Positions 1 through 6,614 of a stretch of DNA of 6,839 bases are shown in pieces. A program made the translations under genes and the position numbers. The stretch's first letter is position 1. Each line of letters begins with the position of its first letter. The notes under the pieces were generated by a model. The model was not told the origin of the DNA. It was given only the letters and a program-made list of their open reading frames with translations, and searched no databases. Source of the stretch: Bacteroidota bacterium (lineage in GTDB: Bacteria > Bacteroidota > Bacteroidia > Bacteroidales > CG2-30-32-10); NCBI GenBank assembly GCA_013334735.1, contig JAAXXA010000157.1, positions 1 to 6,839 of the forward strand, read 5' to 3'.

Positions 1-67
1 GAACAAAACACTTTATTATGAGTCTCAATTTCTTCTCTGAAATTCGGATCCGTTTTATTCCTTCCAT
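1..67 (-). CDS. Transposase N-terminus, IS1595-like (partial, runs off window)
   Basis: Only the first 22 codons are present, starting at ATG (65-67 on the minus strand). The peptide begins MEGIKRIRISEKKLRLIIK and continues CFV. A basic start followed by an 'I/LS-x-KKL-x-x-I-I-x-C/Y-F' pattern resembles the N-terminal zinc/HTH lead-in of IS1595-group transposases (usual pattern: short basic N-terminus, then a helix ahead of an 'AS/T-KTAELLG' HTH that would lie outside the window). The purine-rich GGAAGGA directly after the ATG is inside the gene, so it cannot be its ribosome binding site. The family call is from pattern memory on a very short peptide; another IS family is possible. Confidence 0.42.
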   Translation of the reverse strand, partial: MEGIKRIRISEKKLRLIIKCFV

Positions 68-125
68 ACTAACTATCATAACGCGCTAAACATCACTATT
101 TCTAGCGCTTATCTAGTCAGTACCC
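1..125 (-). mobile_element. 5' end of a probable IS1595-like insertion sequence (partial)
   Basis: This is the stretch between the stop codon of the hydrolase gene and the left window edge. Read on the minus strand it begins GGGTACTGACTAG, which is a plausible terminal inverted repeat start. It then has a perfect 6-bp inverted repeat (GCGCTA 83-88 with TAGCGC 103-108) and an open reading frame starting at 67 that runs off the window. The layout (short terminus, about 58 bases, then a transposase start) is what a simple IS would show. The exact boundary is inferred, because the other end and any target-site duplication are not in view. The putative terminus overlaps the TAG stop at 125-127, so the insertion may have supplied the last base of that stop codon. 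Confidence 0.45.
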
Positions 126-688
126 TAATTATTTATTTGTGAGTTTTTAACTATAGTTATAATTTCATCGCTTGTTTTTACTATCGCACAATAATTACCC
201 ATCCATTCTAAAGAACGTTGAGTATCTTCAATTCGTGTTGATATTACAGCATCTGAAGGAACATAAACCTTAAATCCTCGAAAATATGCATCAGCTGCTG
301 TAGTCTGGACACATATTTGTGTTTGCATTCCTGTAATGATTAGATGTGTTATTCCTAACTCTTTTAATGTAGCATCTAATGAAGTCTCAAAAAAACCACT
401 ATCTTTAGGCTTTTCTATAATCATATCGCTTACATCATATACTTCATCTAATATTTGTGCGCCGTTTGATCCTTTAGTAAATTTTTGCTCATCTGGGATG
501 CCTTTTGATCTCGGATCATCTTCTGAAACAATCAACTGCAAATGTATAATCGGAATTTTTAAAGTTCGGAGTTGGTTTAGAATCTTAATTTGAATTGGTA
601 AAAATTTTTTAACAGATTCAATTCTGTCGGGATGTTTATTAGCTGCTGCGAATTGCAAATCATTAGTAACGAGAGCAAATTTTTCCAT
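125..688 (-). CDS. Isochorismatase-family cysteine hydrolase
   Basis: This 187-residue protein has the usual length of single-domain isochorismatase-like hydrolases (nicotinamidase, N-carbamoylsarcosine amidase, YcaC-type). The catalytic triad is visible: Asp10 in LVTNDLQ, Lys93 in EKPKDSGFF (K-x-x-x-S spacing as in the family), and Cys126 in TGMQTQICVQTTAADA, the usual cis-peptide/nucleophile motif. The Rossmann-like core ends with the typical GFKVYVPSDA strand. It has no signal peptide or membrane segment, so it should be cytosolic. The family hydrolyses amides, carbamoyl groups or enol ethers; the substrate cannot be read from sequence. It is the last gene of a four-gene operon, 9 bases after hypF, which makes a role on a carbamoylated or amidated intermediate attractive but unproven. 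There is no clear Shine-Dalgarno upstream, so translation may be coupled to hypF. Its TAG stop sits exactly at the putative border of the neighbouring IS, so the natural C-terminus could have been altered slightly. Confidence 0.9.
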   Translation of the reverse strand: MEKFALVTNDLQFAAANKHPDRIESVKKFLPIQIKILNQLRTLKIPIIHLQLIVSEDDPRSKGIPDEQKFTKGSNGAQILDEVYDVSDMIIEKPKDSGFFETSLDATLKELGITHLIITGMQTQICVQTTAADAYFRGFKVYVPSDAVISTRIEDTQRSLEWMGNYCAIVKTSDEIITIVKNSQINN

Positions 689-697
689 AGATATAAT

Positions 698-3001
698 TTA
701 ATTGTTAATTCCAAACTTGTAAACAAATTGATGCGCAGCAATTACAGCTTGACCTGCTGAGATTCCTCCATCATTGGGAGGTATGGTTGAGTGTGAATAG
801 ACTTTGAAATTATTTTCAGCAAGTACTTTATTGCAAGTTTTTAATAATAGTTCGTTTTGAAATACCCCTCCAGACAATACTACCTCTCTGATAAATGTTT
901 TTGATCTAATTTCATTACAAACATCCCTCACAATATTTGCTAGCATTAAATGAAAACTCATACTCAATTTACTATTTGAAACATTTTTTAATTTATATTC
1001 AGCTAACTCCTTTATTGCGCTTAAAAAATCAATTTCTAGTACATCATTATTATTATTTAACACATAGGTCAAAGGATCGAAATTGTCAGTAGCAATTTGT
1101 TCTAGTTGAATTGCCGCTTGCCCTTCATATTCAACTACTGAGCGTAACCCTAATATAGCCGCTACTCCATCAAATATTCTACCTACACTTGAGGTAACGG
1201 GTGAGTTTATATTTTTATTTGACATTTTTTGTAACACTACAAGCTGTTCCCGGTATTGGATTATAAAATCTAAAGGAAGATCAAGTGTCTTGTCTCCATA
1301 AATCGAATATAAAAGCTCAAATGCAATTCTGTAGGGTTCTTTAACAGCTTTATCGCCACCAAGCAATTTAAATTGTTTAAAATGGGCTTTTCGTTCGCAT
1401 TGTAAATAATCACCTACTAAAAACTCACCACCCCATAAGGATTTATCTGTACCATAACCAACTCCATCAAATATCACTCCTATAACTGGGTTTTTTAATG
1501 AGTTTTCTAACATGCATGAGGCCATATGTGCATGGTGGTGCTGAATAGGGAATACCGGCAATTTTGTTTGCTGATAAGCAAACTTCGTATTAAAAAAATT
1601 AGGATGAAGATCACATGCAATAAATTGAGGCTCTATTGCTAGTAATTTTTGAAATGATGATACTATTTCACAAAATGATGCGTAGATTGATAAATTCTTT
1701 AAATCACCAATATGCTGACTAATAAAATAATTATTATTTTTATTTAAACAGATAGTATTTTTAAGTTCTGAACCCAATGCTAATCCACTCGGTAGTGGAT
1801 GCTCAAACTTGTGTGGAAATGGAATATATCCTCTAGCTCTGCGGAAAGTAACAGGTTTTTTCTTATCACTATCCATAATTTTCACTATAGAATCATCTAG
1901 TCGAGTCTGTATTACTCGATTGTGAATTAATATATAATCAGCAATTTTGGTAAGCTTTTTAGTTGCTTCATCATTTGTATAAATAATTGCATCATCAGAA
2001 ATGTTTGCACTGGTACAAATTAAAGCAGTAAAGTTACCATGTAAAAGCAAATACTGAATTGGAGTATAGGCTAACATTACACCAAATGTGCAATTATTAG
2101 TTGCGACATTAGCAGAAAATGTGTTATGCTTTTTTTGTACTATTACAATCGGGCGCGCTATTGAGCAAAGTAATCGTTCTTCTTCACTAGATAGAGAAGC
2201 ATAAGTCTTTACTTGTTCGATTGACTCAGATAAAAGTGCAAAAGGTTTTTCTTTTCTTTTTTTTCTAGAACGCAGTTGTGTTACAGCTTCAGAGTTAGTT
2301 GGATCAACCATTAAATGATAACCTCCTATACCTTTTACAGCTACGATAAACCCGTCTTTTAACTGTTTAATTACTTCCTTTATAGGATCATCAGTATCTA
2401 CGTAAACTCCTTTATTATCGTAAAGTAAAATTTTAGGACCACAACTCCAACAAGATATAGGTTGTGCATGAAAGCGTCGATTTTCAACATCCTTATATTC
2501 TAAATTACACTGCGAACACATGGGAAATTTACTCATTGTTGTGTTTGGCCGATCATATGGAAGATCTAATATTATTGAGTATCTAGGACCACAATTTGTG
2601 CAATTAATAAATGGATATTTGTATCTTCGATTATTTTGATCAAACAATTCATTTAAACAGTTATTACATACGTTTGTATCAGGTGATATCAATGCATCTT
2701 TAATGTTAGTTTCTTTGCTCTCAATAATATTGAATTGGATATATTTTCCTTTGCTTTTACTTTCTCCCATTAAATTAATATTTTCAATTACTGCAAGTTC
2801 AGGTTTTTCACTTATAATACTCTTAGCAAATTGATCTAAATCTTTTTTTGTTCCTTCAATCTCGAGAGTCACTCCTTCTGTATTATTTAATACCCAACCG
2901 TTTAGATTATTCTCTATTGCCAAATGATATATAAATGGTCTGAACCCCACACCTTGCACAATCCCTTGAATAAAGTACTTTCTAATAAATAAATTAATCA
3001 T
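698..3001 (-). CDS. hypF: Carbamoyltransferase HypF, full length
   Basis: This is a 767-residue protein, normal for HypF (about 750-780). Domains in order: an acylphosphatase domain at about 5-95 with VQGVGFRPF (15-23); two zinc fingers, Cys112/115/134/137 and Cys162/165/184/187, both exactly C-X2-C-X18-C-X2-C; a YrdC/Sua5-like carbamoyl-adenylate domain at about 205-395 (KGIGGYHL 223-230, the basic RSRKKRKEKPFALL 244-257, TSANIS 330-335); and a Kae1-like transferase domain at about 405-767 (metal-binding HHHAH 488-492, FDGVGYGTDKSLWGGEF 511-527, GRIFDGVAAILGL 607-619, EGQAAIQLE 626-634, LSGGVFQN 709-716, NDGGISAGQA 743-752). In hydrogenase maturation, HypF turns carbamoyl phosphate plus ATP into carbamoyl-AMP and carbamoylates the C-terminal Cys of HypE, the source of the cyanide ligand. 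Related TobZ-type enzymes carbamoylate natural products but lack the acylphosphatase/zinc-finger half, which is present here. No hydrogenase or other hyp gene is in view. It starts 4 bases after the aminotransferase stop, so it is probably translationally coupled. Confidence 0.96.
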   Translation of the reverse strand: MINLFIRKYFIQGIVQGVGFRPFIYHLAIENNLNGWVLNNTEGVTLEIEGTKKDLDQFAKSIISEKPELAVIENINLMGESKSKGKYIQFNIIESKETNIKDALISPDTNVCNNCLNELFDQNNRRYKYPFINCTNCGPRYSIILDLPYDRPNTTMSKFPMCSQCNLEYKDVENRRFHAQPISCWSCGPKILLYDNKGVYVDTDDPIKEVIKQLKDGFIVAVKGIGGYHLMVDPTNSEAVTQLRSRKKRKEKPFALLSESIEQVKTYASLSSEEERLLCSIARPIVIVQKKHNTFSANVATNNCTFGVMLAYTPIQYLLLHGNFTALICTSANISDDAIIYTNDEATKKLTKIADYILIHNRVIQTRLDDSIVKIMDSDKKKPVTFRRARGYIPFPHKFEHPLPSGLALGSELKNTICLNKNNNYFISQHIGDLKNLSIYASFCEIVSSFQKLLAIEPQFIACDLHPNFFNTKFAYQQTKLPVFPIQHHHAHMASCMLENSLKNPVIGVIFDGVGYGTDKSLWGGEFLVGDYLQCERKAHFKQFKLLGGDKAVKEPYRIAFELLYSIYGDKTLDLPLDFIIQYREQLVVLQKMSNKNINSPVTSSVGRIFDGVAAILGLRSVVEYEGQAAIQLEQIATDNFDPLTYVLNNNNDVLEIDFLSAIKELAEYKLKNVSNSKLSMSFHLMLANIVRDVCNEIRSKTFIREVVLSGGVFQNELLLKTCNKVLAENNFKVYSHSTIPPNDGGISAGQAVIAAHQFVYKFGINN

Positions 3002-3005
3002 GTTA

Positions 3006-4253
3006 TTAGATTAATTCGTCCAAATTGTCAATAACTTTTTTAAGAGCTTCTATATGTGCCTTGGCATATTCCATTCTTCGAGGACCATACCACGTGGGTA
3101 ATTTAAACAAGCGATGATGAAATCTTTCAGCTCCTTTCAATTGCCCGTTAGTAAATACTTCTTTTTGAATTTCCTGATCAAAAGACACTTTGGTATTTCT
3201 GAATGAAGCAAACTCGGTTAAAGGGCATGTAGAATTTGGTATATCAAAATCGATTGCACCCTCAGCATTCAAAGCTTTTACAAATAGTTGTTTTGAAATC
3301 CCTTTAAAATTATTAGGGTCATAGAGAATTGGAAAGGCATACCAAGATGGGTCAGAGTCATTGGGTATCCTAGGAAGCGACAAACCCGACATTTTAAGAA
3401 TCTCATTGGTTAAATATTTTGCGACTTCTCGACGCTGAAGCAATTGTTTATCAAAATCGATGATTTGTTCCTGAATTAGTGCTGCCGAAAAGGGATGCAT
3501 TCTTAAATTTAAACCTGTTCCAGTAATAGAATAGGGCAACAAGTATGAGTTTGTTATTTCTTTTATTATTTTGTTATTTGCTTGGCCTACTAAAATAGCC
3601 TTCTGGTAGACATTTAGGTTATTTGTCCCCATCATTCCACCTTGACCTCCTGTTATTAATTTTTTTGCACCTAGGCTCCATGCGGAAGCCGATCCGAAAG
3701 TACCTGCGACACGACCATTATAAAGTGCACCATGTGCGTGTGAAGTGTCTTCTAGTATCGGCAGATTATATTCTTCCCCTATCTGCATAATTTCATCCAT
3801 ATCACAGGGAATTCCCCACATGTGAGTTATAACTATTGCTTTAGTTTTACTTGTAATCTTCTTTCTAATATCTTTCGGATCTATATTTCCATTATCTAAT
3901 GCATCTGCAAGTATTGGTGTACATCCCAATATAAATAAAGGTGTTGCAGTAGCAAAAAAGGTATAAGCTGGGACAATTACTTCATCATTTAACCCTAATC
4001 CATGGGCATAGAACATTGAGAATAAAGCACTGGTTCCGCTATTCATTGCTAAAGCATATTTAACACCAAACTTACTTTTAAACTGATCTTGGACCGAGTT
4101 AATTAATCCTTCACCATCAAAAGATGATATTTGACTTCGTGTTTTTTTATCGTTTAAAGATGAAATATACTCATCAGAAATTTGCGGATGATTAAAATCT
4201 TTTGATATATCGTTATATAATTTCTGACCACCTTTTAAGGCTAATTTACCCAT
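3006..4253 (-). CDS. DegT/DnrJ/EryC1/StrS-family PLP aminotransferase
   Basis: This 415-residue fold-type I PLP enzyme has the usual family length (370-430). Visible motifs: phosphate-binding NSGTSAL (71-77), VPAYTFFATATPL (94-106), the PLP-nitrogen Asp169 in EDTSHAHGA, and the Schiff-base lysine, most likely Lys198, in SLGAKKLITGGQGGM (193-207), spaced as in the family's K-x4-G-E/Q-G-G motif. The family transfers an amino group, usually from Glu or Gln, to a keto-sugar or keto-cyclitol. The N-terminal LALKGGQKLYNDI and the C-terminal block AERFHHRLFKLPTWYG (375-390) resemble the scyllo-inosose/aminocyclitol-type and AHBA-synthase-like branch more than the nucleotide-sugar PseC/ArnB branch; this is judgement by eye. 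It lies 21 bases after nrdJ and 4 before hypF. No Shine-Dalgarno is seen; the spacer is almost pure A/T. It looks intact, with no frameshift. The exact sugar or cyclitol substrate is unknown. Confidence 0.93.
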   Translation of the reverse strand: MGKLALKGGQKLYNDISKDFNHPQISDEYISSLNDKKTRSQISSFDGEGLINSVQDQFKSKFGVKYALAMNSGTSALFSMFYAHGLGLNDEVIVPAYTFFATATPLFILGCTPILADALDNGNIDPKDIRKKITSKTKAIVITHMWGIPCDMDEIMQIGEEYNLPILEDTSHAHGALYNGRVAGTFGSASAWSLGAKKLITGGQGGMMGTNNLNVYQKAILVGQANNKIIKEITNSYLLPYSITGTGLNLRMHPFSAALIQEQIIDFDKQLLQRREVAKYLTNEILKMSGLSLPRIPNDSDPSWYAFPILYDPNNFKGISKQLFVKALNAEGAIDFDIPNSTCPLTEFASFRNTKVSFDQEIQKEVFTNGQLKGAERFHHRLFKLPTWYGPRRMEYAKAHIEALKKVIDNLDELI

Positions 4254-4274
4254 ATAAATAAAATTAAATTATAA

Positions 4275-5972
4275 TTACGAACTTAAAACATGTGTTCTTA
4301 TTTCGTTAGGTCTATAAACAGTGCATCCTTTACATCCACTGTTATATGCATTTAAAAATACATCTTTAAAATCCATAAAATTAATATCTTTTGGACAGTT
4401 AATTGTTTTAGATATTGATGAGTCAATATATTTTTGAGCCATTGATTGCATTTGAACATGTTCCGAAACACTTAACTCGTTTGAAGTAATAAAAAAATCA
4501 GGTGTTATTCCTATGGTATTTCCATTGATTTTATACAATTCAAAAGCGTAATCATTAACTTCGATCACTTTGATGTCATTGTTGTTTAATTTAATTTTTC
4601 TTTTTGCTGCAAGACTGAATATTGGCTCAATTCCTGAAGAAATATTATGAGCATACAATGATGTTGTACCTGCAGGTGGAATGGAGTTTAATGCTCCATT
4701 CCTCAATTTGTTTGCCGCTATACTATTTCTGATATCCTGACCCAACATAAATGCCTGGGGTCCTTCTAAAAAGCGATCATCATAACATGGAAATGCTCCA
4801 CGTTCTTTTGCTAAATCTGTCGAGGCTAAATATGAGCATCTCTGAAATGTTTTCATCCATTCTTCTGTTAAACTTAACGCTTCTTTTGATCCATATCTTA
4901 CATTACACATTGCTAAAGCATCGGCAAGTCCTGTAATTCCGAGCCCAACTCTGCGTTTTTTTAACGCTTCAGTTTTTTGAGCCTCAAGTGGATATTTTGA
5001 TATATCAAGAACATTATCTAGCATGCGAATTCCAATATATATAAGAGACTCAAATTCATCTATATTTAATTTTGCACTTTTCTGGAACGGAGTAACTATT
5101 AATTGAGTGAGATTAATTGAAGCTAAAGGACAAGATCCATATGGTGGTAAAAGTTGCTCACCACAGGAATTTGTTCCTAAAATAGTTTCACAATATTGAA
5201 GATTATTGCATCTATTCATTACATCTATAAATAGTACTCCCGGTTCAGCATGTTCATAAGACATGTGCATGAGTTCTTCCCATAATTCCCTTGCTCGAAC
5301 TGTTCGAAATATTTTATTGTCAAAAACTAGATCCCAGTCCAAATCTGAATTTATAGCTTCAATAAATTTATCTGTAATGAGAACTGATAAATTGAATCTA
5401 GATAATTTATTTGATTGCTGCTTAGCAGTAATAAATTGTTGAATATCTGGGTGATCGCATCGCAACATTGCCATCATTGCTCCTCTTCTAACCCCTCCAG
5501 AGGTAATTGTTTCACACATTTGATCCCACACGTCCATAAATGGTAAAGGACCACATGATGGGGAATTTACACCCTTAATTTCAGAAGTATCGGGTCTAAT
5601 AGTAGAAAAATCACAGCCTATTCCTCCTCCTAAACTCATTGTCAATGCAGATTCTTTAAGGTTCTCAAATATTCCAATGAGATTATCTGGTATCACTCCC
5701 ATAACAAATGTGTTAATTAATGTGAGATCTTTGTCTGTACCAGCTCCTACAGAAATTCTTCCTCCCGGAATCAATTTAAAATCGGTAAAGGAATTGTAGA
5801 AAATATTTTTCCAATATGTATGATCTTTCTCACGAATAGATACAGCACCCGCTATTCTATCCCAAGTTTCTTCAACAGACTGTTCTAATGGCTCTCCACT
5901 AAATGTTTTGAGACGATATTTCAAATCCCAAATAAATGAAGATATATCAGAATTTATTAGATTTTTTTTCAT
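4275..5972 (-). CDS. nrdJ: Class II (adenosylcobalamin-dependent) ribonucleotide reductase
   Basis: This 565-residue protein is a compact NrdJ without an N-terminal ATP cone. Family motifs: GEPLEQSVEETWDRIA (26-41), SLGGGIGCDFSTIRP (113-127), GGVRRGAMMAMLRCDHPDI (159-177), the active-site NSCGEQLLPPYGSCPLASI (268-286) and IPPAGTTSLYAHNISSGIEP (431-450). By family alignment Cys270 is the thiyl radical, Asn268 and Glu272 assist, and Cys140 (SPSCGPLPF) and Cys281 form the substrate-reducing disulfide pair. It converts ribonucleotides to deoxyribonucleotides with cobalamin as radical source and needs no beta subunit, matching the absence of nrdB. The C-terminus ends soon after GCKGCTVYRPN (546-556); Cys547 and Cys550 are the only cysteines in the tail, whereas many relatives carry an additional C-terminal cysteine pair. 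It is the first gene of the operon, follows a 284-base spacer, and has no cobalamin-riboswitch signature upstream. The start Met at 5972 fits the family N-terminus, though no ribosome site precedes it. In this operon it may serve dNTP supply or a specialised nucleotide pathway. Confidence 0.93.
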   Translation of the reverse strand: MKKNLINSDISSFIWDLKYRLKTFSGEPLEQSVEETWDRIAGAVSIREKDHTYWKNIFYNSFTDFKLIPGGRISVGAGTDKDLTLINTFVMGVIPDNLIGIFENLKESALTMSLGGGIGCDFSTIRPDTSEIKGVNSPSCGPLPFMDVWDQMCETITSGGVRRGAMMAMLRCDHPDIQQFITAKQQSNKLSRFNLSVLITDKFIEAINSDLDWDLVFDNKIFRTVRARELWEELMHMSYEHAEPGVLFIDVMNRCNNLQYCETILGTNSCGEQLLPPYGSCPLASINLTQLIVTPFQKSAKLNIDEFESLIYIGIRMLDNVLDISKYPLEAQKTEALKKRRVGLGITGLADALAMCNVRYGSKEALSLTEEWMKTFQRCSYLASTDLAKERGAFPCYDDRFLEGPQAFMLGQDIRNSIAANKLRNGALNSIPPAGTTSLYAHNISSGIEPIFSLAAKRKIKLNNNDIKVIEVNDYAFELYKINGNTIGITPDFFITSNELSVSEHVQMQSMAQKYIDSSISKTINCPKDINFMDFKDVFLNAYNSGCKGCTVYRPNEIRTHVLSS

Positions 5973-6009
5973 TATTTTATATATAGTATTTTACTAAAAT
6001 ATAAGGGTT

Positions 6010-6061
6010 ATTATAAAACTGCCCGCCTCTCATTATAACCAGAGCCTTGCAACAATCTAAA
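6010..6061 (-). promoter_or_regulatory. Candidate promoter region for the nrdJ operon
   Basis: The minus strand contains TATAAT at 6032-6037 with a weak -35-like TTTAGA at 6056-6061 (18-base spacer), and a second TATAAT at 6010-6015. They lie 38-66 bases upstream of the nrdJ start, and this is the last stretch of mixed composition before the pure A/T leader. The -10 boxes are perfect matches, but such hexamers are frequent in AT-rich DNA and neither has a good -35. Confidence 0.33.
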
Positions 6062-6113
6062 CAATATCTAGAATAATAGATTGATATAGTTTGATGTGGT
6101 TTAATAGATATTG
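6062..6113. repeat. Perfect 9-bp inverted repeat upstream of nrdJ
   Basis: CAATATCTA at 6062-6070 is repeated as its exact reverse complement TAGATATTG at 6105-6113, separated by 34 bases. It lies immediately upstream of the candidate -35 region of the nrdJ operon, where a dimeric regulator could bind, or it may be a subterminal repeat of a decayed mobile element. No binding-protein family is recognised. The loop is too long for a good terminator and no T-run follows. Confidence 0.5.
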
Positions 6114-6179
6114 CACTAGTCCTCACACACTCTTTTCAGGCTGTATTTACTCAAGATTTCCGACTATTAATAGAAAGAG

Positions 6180-6206
6180 GTCAATTTTCTGCCAAGAACA
6201 ATTGAC
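6180..6206. repeat. 7-bp inverted repeat (hairpin candidate) in the spacer
   Basis: GTCAATT at 6180-6186 pairs with AATTGAC at 6200-6206, leaving a 13-base loop that contains CTGCCAAG. It adjoins a GC-rich patch at about 6204-6236. No uridine tract follows on either strand, so it is not a clear intrinsic terminator. It could be a structured leader or a remnant of a mobile element. Confidence 0.4.
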
Positions 6207-6256
6207 GAGCCAAGCGAACCCAGGTGAGCGGGCGGCATTTCTCCCCTGTATTTTAT

Positions 6257-6532
6257 TTATTTTTTAATATTAGTTAGCCTCAATATACTGTAAAAATCTG
6301 TAATCACGTTTATTTCCTCTTTATTTTCTTCAATTAATTTTAGTAAAGAGTTTAGTTTTCTTGTGTTTAAGTCTCCTATTTCTGTTTGAGTTTCCCAGTT
6401 GATATTTTCTGTAATCGAAATAAACCCAGTCAATTCCTTAAGCACGTCTTTTATTGCATCGTCCTTTGCATGAAGTTCACCATTTAATTTACTGAGAAGT
6501 TCCATTATTTTTGGCATGTTGCTAATATTCAT
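6257..6532 (-). CDS. Small hypothetical protein, 91 residues
   Basis: I do not recognise this protein. It is 91 residues, charged and leucine/isoleucine-rich, predicted by eye to be almost wholly helical, with possible amphipathic helices at about 7-38 (MPKIMELLSKL onward) and 55-86 (LNTRKLNSLLKLIEENKEE onward) around a short NINWETQ turn. It has no cysteine, signal peptide or membrane segment. A small helical bundle, a chaperone-like or an antitoxin-like protein would all fit; none can be claimed. ATG at 6532 is the first of three close Met codons (residues 1, 6, 10) and none has a Shine-Dalgarno. A TATAAT lies about 30 bases upstream. It reads in the same direction as the operon but is separated from nrdJ by 284 bases with its own promoter-like sequences, so it is probably an independent unit. 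Base composition resembles the neighbouring genes. Confidence 0.6.
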   Translation of the reverse strand: MNISNMPKIMELLSKLNGELHAKDDAIKDVLKELTGFISITENINWETQTEIGDLNTRKLNSLLKLIEENKEEINVITDFYSILRLTNIKK

Positions 6533-6561
6533 GTATATGATGATAAATTATTAATGAGATC

Positions 6562-6588
6562 ATTATACATTTTTTATTATTGAAACAA
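6562..6588 (-). promoter_or_regulatory. Candidate promoter of the 91-residue gene
   Basis: On the minus strand TTGTTT (6583-6588) is followed after 15 bases by a consensus TATAAT (6562-6567), which would place transcription start about 20-25 bases before the ATG at 6532. The spacer is shorter than the preferred 17 bases and the background is AT-rich, so this is tentative. Confidence 0.33.
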
Positions 6589-6614
6589 TTTGTAAAAACA
6601 ATTATAATGTAATT

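Noticed and set aside
83..108. Intrinsic terminator for the operon (GCGCTA/TAGCGC hairpin)
   Set aside because: Only a 6-bp stem with a 14-base loop and no T-run on the minus strand; it lies inside the putative IS end and is better read as part of that element.
336..593. 85-codon plus-strand open frame opposite the hydrolase gene
   Set aside because: It lies wholly antisense to a gene with clear catalytic motifs, has no family resemblance, and is a by-product of that gene's codon use.
4751..4936. 61-codon plus-strand open frame opposite nrdJ
   Set aside because: Antisense to conserved NrdJ sequence, low-complexity Leu/His/Ile composition and no promoter or ribosome site; treated as a shadow.
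5973..6256. Cobalamin riboswitch upstream of the B12-dependent RNR
   Set aside because: I looked on the minus strand for the B12 box (AGCCAGGAGACCTGCC-like) and the GCCACTG element and found neither; a covariance-model search would settle it.
6204..6256. Remnant coding sequence in the GC-rich patch
   Set aside because: Short open stretches occur in several frames on both strands, but all are interrupted by stops and none gives a peptide I can assign to a family.
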